Source of the DNA: an uncultured Persicitalea sp.
GTDB taxonomy: Bacteria; Bacteroidota; Bacteroidia; Cytophagales; Spirosomataceae
Assembly (NCBI GenBank): GCA_950075905.1
Contig: CATMVR010000194.1
Location: forward strand, 1-8,281
Direction: 5' to 3'
Length of the DNA stretch: 8,281 bases
The stretch's first letter is position 1, and every line of letters begins with the position of its first letter. This document shows positions 6,519 to 8,281 of this stretch, piece by piece. The notes beneath the pieces were generated by a model. It was not told the origin of the DNA. It did no database searches and worked only from the letters and a program-made list of their open reading frames with translations. The translations under genes and the position numbers were made by a program.

Positions 6519-6722
6519 ATGAATATTGACTCACTCAACGCTTTGAAACACGTAATCGACTCTTCGCCCGATGTGCAGATTGAGCACATTTTGGACAAGG
6601 CCGTTCAGGAAGAACAGTACGAGCTAATAGATTACCTACTGGATACAATTAATTCGAGAAAACAAGATCGAATGCTTCTTCTGGAAGTAATTCGCAGCCA
6701 ACATTTGCAGGAAGACTACTGA
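6519..6722 (+). CDS. Small hypothetical protein (67 aa)
   Basis: I do not recognise this family. The product is acidic and appears almost fully helical, with a regular leucine/isoleucine pattern (SLNALKHVIDSS, IEHILDKAVQ, ELIDYLLDTI, MLLLEVIRSQHLQEDY). This suggests a small helical bundle or a protein-protein interaction module. It has no membrane segment, no signal peptide and no cysteine. Codon use fits a real gene, and a good TTG-N21-TAnnTTTG promoter lies about 100 bases upstream, which raises my confidence. The opposite-strand open frame over the same region starts inside it and has an implausible Cys/Ser-rich product, so it is left out. The same phase continues after the stop as a start-less coding-like stretch, so this could be the surviving N-terminal part of a longer protein; the tidy ending LQEDY argues against that. 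Confidence 0.6.
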   Translation: MNIDSLNALKHVIDSSPDVQIEHILDKAVQEEQYELIDYLLDTINSRKQDRMLLLEVIRSQHLQEDY

Positions 6723-6737
6723 TCCCTCCGCCGTTGA

Positions 6738-6917
6738 AAAATCGGCAAAAGCGTCTCTTTTGCAAGAGTACAGCTTATCGGAGCCACCCCAGGCTTACCT
6801 GTACGGAGGGATACGATAGCGACTTTTGAAAGACTCTTTGATGAAGTCTGTGGCCGGAACCTGGGGTACCACAGGCTGGTAGCAGGGCTCAATGCTTATA
6901 TAGGAGCACAGGAATAG
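6738..6917 (+). pseudogene. Possible C-terminal gene remnant without a start codon
   Basis: From just after a TGA at 6735-6737 the frame is open for 59 codons to a TAG at 6915-6917. It has no ATG, GTG or TTG in frame, yet the product looks protein-like: a helix-rich stretch GLPVRRDTIATFERLFDEVC and then LGYHRLVAGLNAYIGAQE. It is in the same phase as the 67-residue gene before it, separated by two stop codons. A different phase over 6703-6818 (SAKASLLQEYSLSEPP) also looks coding-like, which may point to an old frameshift. I cannot name a family. It may be a decayed gene, or chance. Confidence 0.3.
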
Positions 6918-6961
6918 CAGTTGGGTAGCAAAAAAGCATCCTCCTCAACGTCCCATAAAAC

Positions 6962-6997
6962 AAAAAAATGCCGCCAACCAATTGATAGTCAGCGGCA
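6962..6997 (-). terminator. Strong intrinsic terminator (minus strand)
   Basis: On the minus strand TGCCGCTGACTA and TGGTTGGCGGCA pair over 12 bp (including three G-T pairs) around a five-base loop, followed at once by seven T and, after a G, four more. It lies about 100 bases after the DUF2511-like gene and is the natural end of the minus-strand transcript that may begin at the repressor gene. It is the clearest terminator in the window. Confidence 0.8.
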
Positions 6998-7001
6998 GGT
7001 T

Positions 7002-7014
7002 GTGACCCCGACGG
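7002..7014 (-). other. Short tRNA-3'-end-like sequence (possible attachment-site scar)
   Basis: Read on the minus strand, CCGTCGGGGTCAC follows ATTGGAAAT, loosely resembling the GTTCGAAT T-loop, T-stem and 3' acceptor bases of a tRNA. Eighteen of 22 positions agree with a generic tRNA 3' end. The terminator begins right behind it. There is no complete tRNA: no matching 5' acceptor strand or anticodon arm is found within 80 bases. Integrases often use tRNA 3' ends, so this could be an attachment-site remnant. Confidence 0.25.
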
Positions 7015-7098
7015 ATTTCCAATATTTATGGGGTATCCAACTGATTACCTTTATTTTACAGCAAAAACGCTAAGCCTACTCCGCAACAATTCCGCAAC

Positions 7099-7491
7099 TT
7101 ATTGACATAACTTGTTCCCGGCTTCGAGCAGGAAACTGATGTCTTTGCCTACGATATGCTCACCGTCCAGGCTCTTCCAGTCGTATCCCTTGGCACGGCC
7201 GGTGGTTTTGGCGGTGCCGTTGAGACCATAGATTTGTCCACCCTTATCATCACGGAACAGCACTGCATTATCAGTACAGTAAACCTTGCCTGACTCAATG
7301 GTCCGGAAGGGCCAGGTTTCACCGTAATCACTCTTTTGGAAATGCAACTCGGTGGGTTCGATGGCTGCCACCGGGGCCTCTGACTTAGGTGGATTGGCCC
7401 GCATGAATACTACATACAAGGCCGCCAATATCACCAAACCTATGCCTACGATTCTGATTTTACTTTTCTTGTTTCCAGGAGTGGTACTCAT
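7099..7491 (-). CDS. Membrane-anchored DUF2511/YebY-like protein (130 aa)
   Basis: I chose the ATG at 7491; an in-frame GTG at 7542 would add 17 residues of unremarkable sequence. From the ATG there is a short basic N-terminus (TPGNKKSKIR), one membrane helix at about 12-30 (IRIVGIGLVILAALYVVFM), a Pro/Ala-rich linker, then a domain of about 85 residues. That domain (FQKSDYGETWPF, KVYCTDNAVLFRD, IYGLNGTAK, and the end FLLEAGNKLC) follows the pattern I associate with DUF2511 proteins such as E. coli YebY: a W-x-F, a mid-domain cysteine, a Y-x-L-N and a terminal cysteine. Cys72 and Cys129 could form a disulfide, as the domain should face the periplasm. The biochemical role is unknown. The gene follows the repressor gene in the same orientation by 98 bases and may share its transcript. 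Confidence 0.75.
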   Translation of the reverse strand: MSTTPGNKKSKIRIVGIGLVILAALYVVFMRANPPKSEAPVAAIEPTELHFQKSDYGETWPFRTIESGKVYCTDNAVLFRDDKGGQIYGLNGTAKTTGRAKGYDWKSLDGEHIVGKDISFLLEAGNKLCQ

Positions 7492-7589
7492 AATGCCACT
7501 TTGTGTTAAATTTTTATTGTATATCGGCACGTAAGTCACCACTCACTTATTAATTTTGCGCGCCCTAATTGCATGCCAACAGAAAGGTC

Positions 7590-7940
7590 CTAATGATTTT
7601 TTGTTCGTTCCAGCTGTTGCTGCAAATCTTTGATCTCTTCGTCCTGATTCTTATTTGCTTTCCGTAGCAAGTCTATGAGCTCGTCCTTTGAGATACTAAT
7701 GTATTCAGAACTTTGCTGTCCTGTCTGTTGATCTTCCTGGTCTTCGCCGATTAGGTAAGAAACCGTAGTATCAAATAACTGAGCAAGTTTTTTAAAATCT
7801 GAAAGGGTAGGTTCGTTCTTGTCATTTTCCCAACTGGATATAGTCTGCTTGGAAGATTTACCCATATGAACTGCCAGCTCATCCTGGGTCATCCCCTTTT
7901 TCTCCCTACACCTTTTGATACGCCTACCCGTAGAGTCCAT
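7590..7940 (-). CDS. XRE-family (Cro/CI-type) transcriptional regulator
   Basis: A DNA-binding repressor-type protein of 116 residues. Residues about 6-64 are a standard Cro/CI helix-turn-helix domain: RRIKRCREKKGMTQDELAVHMG, then the recognition-helix region SKQTISSWENDKNEP (30-44), and the closing helices LSDFKKLAQLFDTTVSYLIGE (46-66). A Gln/Glu/Asp-rich linker (67-79) leads to a C-terminal helix from about 84 to 113 (DELIDLLRKANKNQDEEIKDLQQQLERT) with heptad-like spacing, probably a coiled coil for dimerisation. It lacks the peptidase domain of LexA/CI-type repressors, so release would not be by self-cleavage. It is divergent from the gene at 8035 across 94 bases, the typical layout of a repressor controlling itself and its neighbour. 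An inverted repeat covers its start codon. Confidence 0.9.
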   Translation of the reverse strand: MDSTGRRIKRCREKKGMTQDELAVHMGKSSKQTISSWENDKNEPTLSDFKKLAQLFDTTVSYLIGEDQEDQQTGQQSSEYISISKDELIDLLRKANKNQDEEIKDLQQQLERTKNH

Positions 7941-7957
7941 TTATTTTTTAATAAATG
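7938..7957. promoter_or_regulatory. Inverted repeat over the repressor start codon
   Basis: CATTTATT and AATAAATG form a perfect 8-bp inverted repeat around TTTT. The first three bases are the complement of the repressor's ATG. It could be an operator for autoregulation or an RNA hairpin that hides the start. Because it is pure A/T apart from its ends, chance is possible. Confidence 0.4.
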
Positions 7958-7969
7958 TTATGATTTAAA

Positions 7970-8000
7970 TTGACTTGTATTGTTTTGATCTTTACTTTTG
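7970..8000 (+). promoter_or_regulatory. Bacteroidota-type promoter of the divergent gene
   Basis: TTG at 7970-7972 is followed after 20 bases by TACTTTTG at 7993-8000, an exact fit to TAnnTTTG with ideal spacing. Transcription would start near 8007 and give a leader of about 28 bases before the ATG at 8035. A repressor bound between the two divergent genes would cover this site. Confidence 0.6.
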
Positions 8001-8013
8001 TCATGTAAGCATT

Positions 8014-8034
8014 ACAAAGCACAAGGTACAAAGA
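8014..8034 (+). repeat. Three 7-bp tandem repeats just before a start codon
   Basis: ACAAAGC, ACAAGGT and ACAAAGA follow each other without gaps and end directly at the ATG at 8035. The unit is ACAARGN. The middle unit contains AAGG, which could act as a weak ribosome binding site eight bases before the ATG. The array may be an operator element or a translation enhancer. Confidence 0.45.
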
Positions 8035-8281
8035 ATGAAGGATTCCACAAACGGATCTGAGCAAACGGCTATTTCCATCAAGGAACGGCTCCTTATCAGG
8101 CTTAAACGGGCCAAGGAAACTGTTGGCCCCTCCTGGCGGTATGCACTAGCCGAACATGATGACTTCTTTGATACGCTGGAAGGAGTACGATGCATGAATA
8201 CTGTGGCTCAGGCCTTCTCTAATCCACGCCGGGGCAGTATCGACCGCATTGCCCGCGTAACGCTTGCTCTCGAAAAAATTG
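8035..8281 (+). CDS. Partial gene, possible small DNA-binding protein (runs off the window)
   Basis: The frame is open from the ATG at 8035 to the window edge, giving 82 residues without a stop; the 3' end is missing. The product starts with a polar segment, then a basic helix (ISIKERLLIRLKRAKETVG), a middle part SWRYALAEHDDFFDTLEG, and a segment (MNTVAQAFSNPRRGSIDRIARVTLALEKI, in two parts: the turn around FSNPRR and the helix after it) that resembles the second half of a Cro-like helix-turn-helix. I therefore suspect a DNA-binding protein, but I do not recognise a named family. It has its own well-formed promoter and is divergent from the XRE repressor, whose binding would be expected to control it. 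The opposite-strand frame over the same bases is rejected because promoter and codon use favour this strand. Confidence 0.65.
   Translation, partial: MKDSTNGSEQTAISIKERLLIRLKRAKETVGPSWRYALAEHDDFFDTLEGVRCMNTVAQAFSNPRRGSIDRIARVTLALEKI

Noticed and set aside
6344..6598. Minus-strand open frame of 84 codons with a leucine-rich hydrophobic stretch.
   Set aside because: It overlaps the better supported plus-strand 67-residue gene and its promoter, and has many Cys/Ser residues typical of a chance frame.
8001..8195. Minus-strand open frame of 64 codons.
   Set aside because: It overlaps the plus-strand gene that starts at 8035 with its own promoter, and its product is Ser/Leu-rich without motifs.

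Overview
The window looks like chromosomal DNA from a member of the Bacteroidota, most likely a Cytophagales (Spirosoma/Dyadobacter-like) bacterium. The reasons are the gene content (a quinone-dependent malate dehydrogenase, an Ntn-type isoaspartyl peptidase, a lipid-anchored MltD-like lytic transglycosylase), lipoprotein signals, mostly absent Shine-Dalgarno sequences, and promoter-like pairs of the Bacteroidota type (TTG, about 20 bases, then TAnnTTTG). The genus is an inference from style; no marker gene fixes it.

Left part (1-5045), ordinary and gene-dense. A small hypothetical gene (40-285) is followed by a hairpin and then a tight two-gene unit: mqo (489-1994) and an isoaspartyl peptidase/L-asparaginase (1991-2899), whose start and stop codons overlap as ATGA. 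One enzyme feeds electrons from malate to the quinone pool and makes oxaloacetate; the other releases aspartate, one transamination from oxaloacetate. A perfect 10-bp hairpin separates this unit from a convergent lipoprotein gene (3078-3545, minus). That lipoprotein gene lies between two copies of an 18-base direct repeat. A lytic transglycosylase gene (3804-4784) follows and converges, with only 9 bases between, on an 83-residue hypothetical gene (4794-5045, minus).

Middle part (5046-6518), about 1.4 kb of AT-rich DNA without a gene I can support. It holds a perfect 15-bp tandem duplication, two adjoining palindromes and, at its right end, a good promoter for a 67-residue hypothetical gene (6519-6722). 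Directly behind that gene is a start-less open frame that reads like the C-terminal remnant of a lost gene.

Right part (about 6960-8281), with an accessory-DNA character. A strong minus-strand terminator is preceded by a short sequence resembling a tRNA 3' end. Then come a membrane-anchored DUF2511/YebY-like protein and a Cro/CI-type repressor, both on the minus strand. Divergent from the repressor is a gene that runs off the window and may also bind DNA. The 94-base divergent region carries a TTG-N20-TACTTTTG promoter, an inverted repeat over the repressor's start codon and three 7-bp repeats before the opposite start codon. This resembles a small genetic switch such as those at the edge of prophages or integrative elements. 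No integrase, transposase, phage structural gene, CRISPR array or complete tRNA is visible, so the mobile-element reading is a hypothesis.
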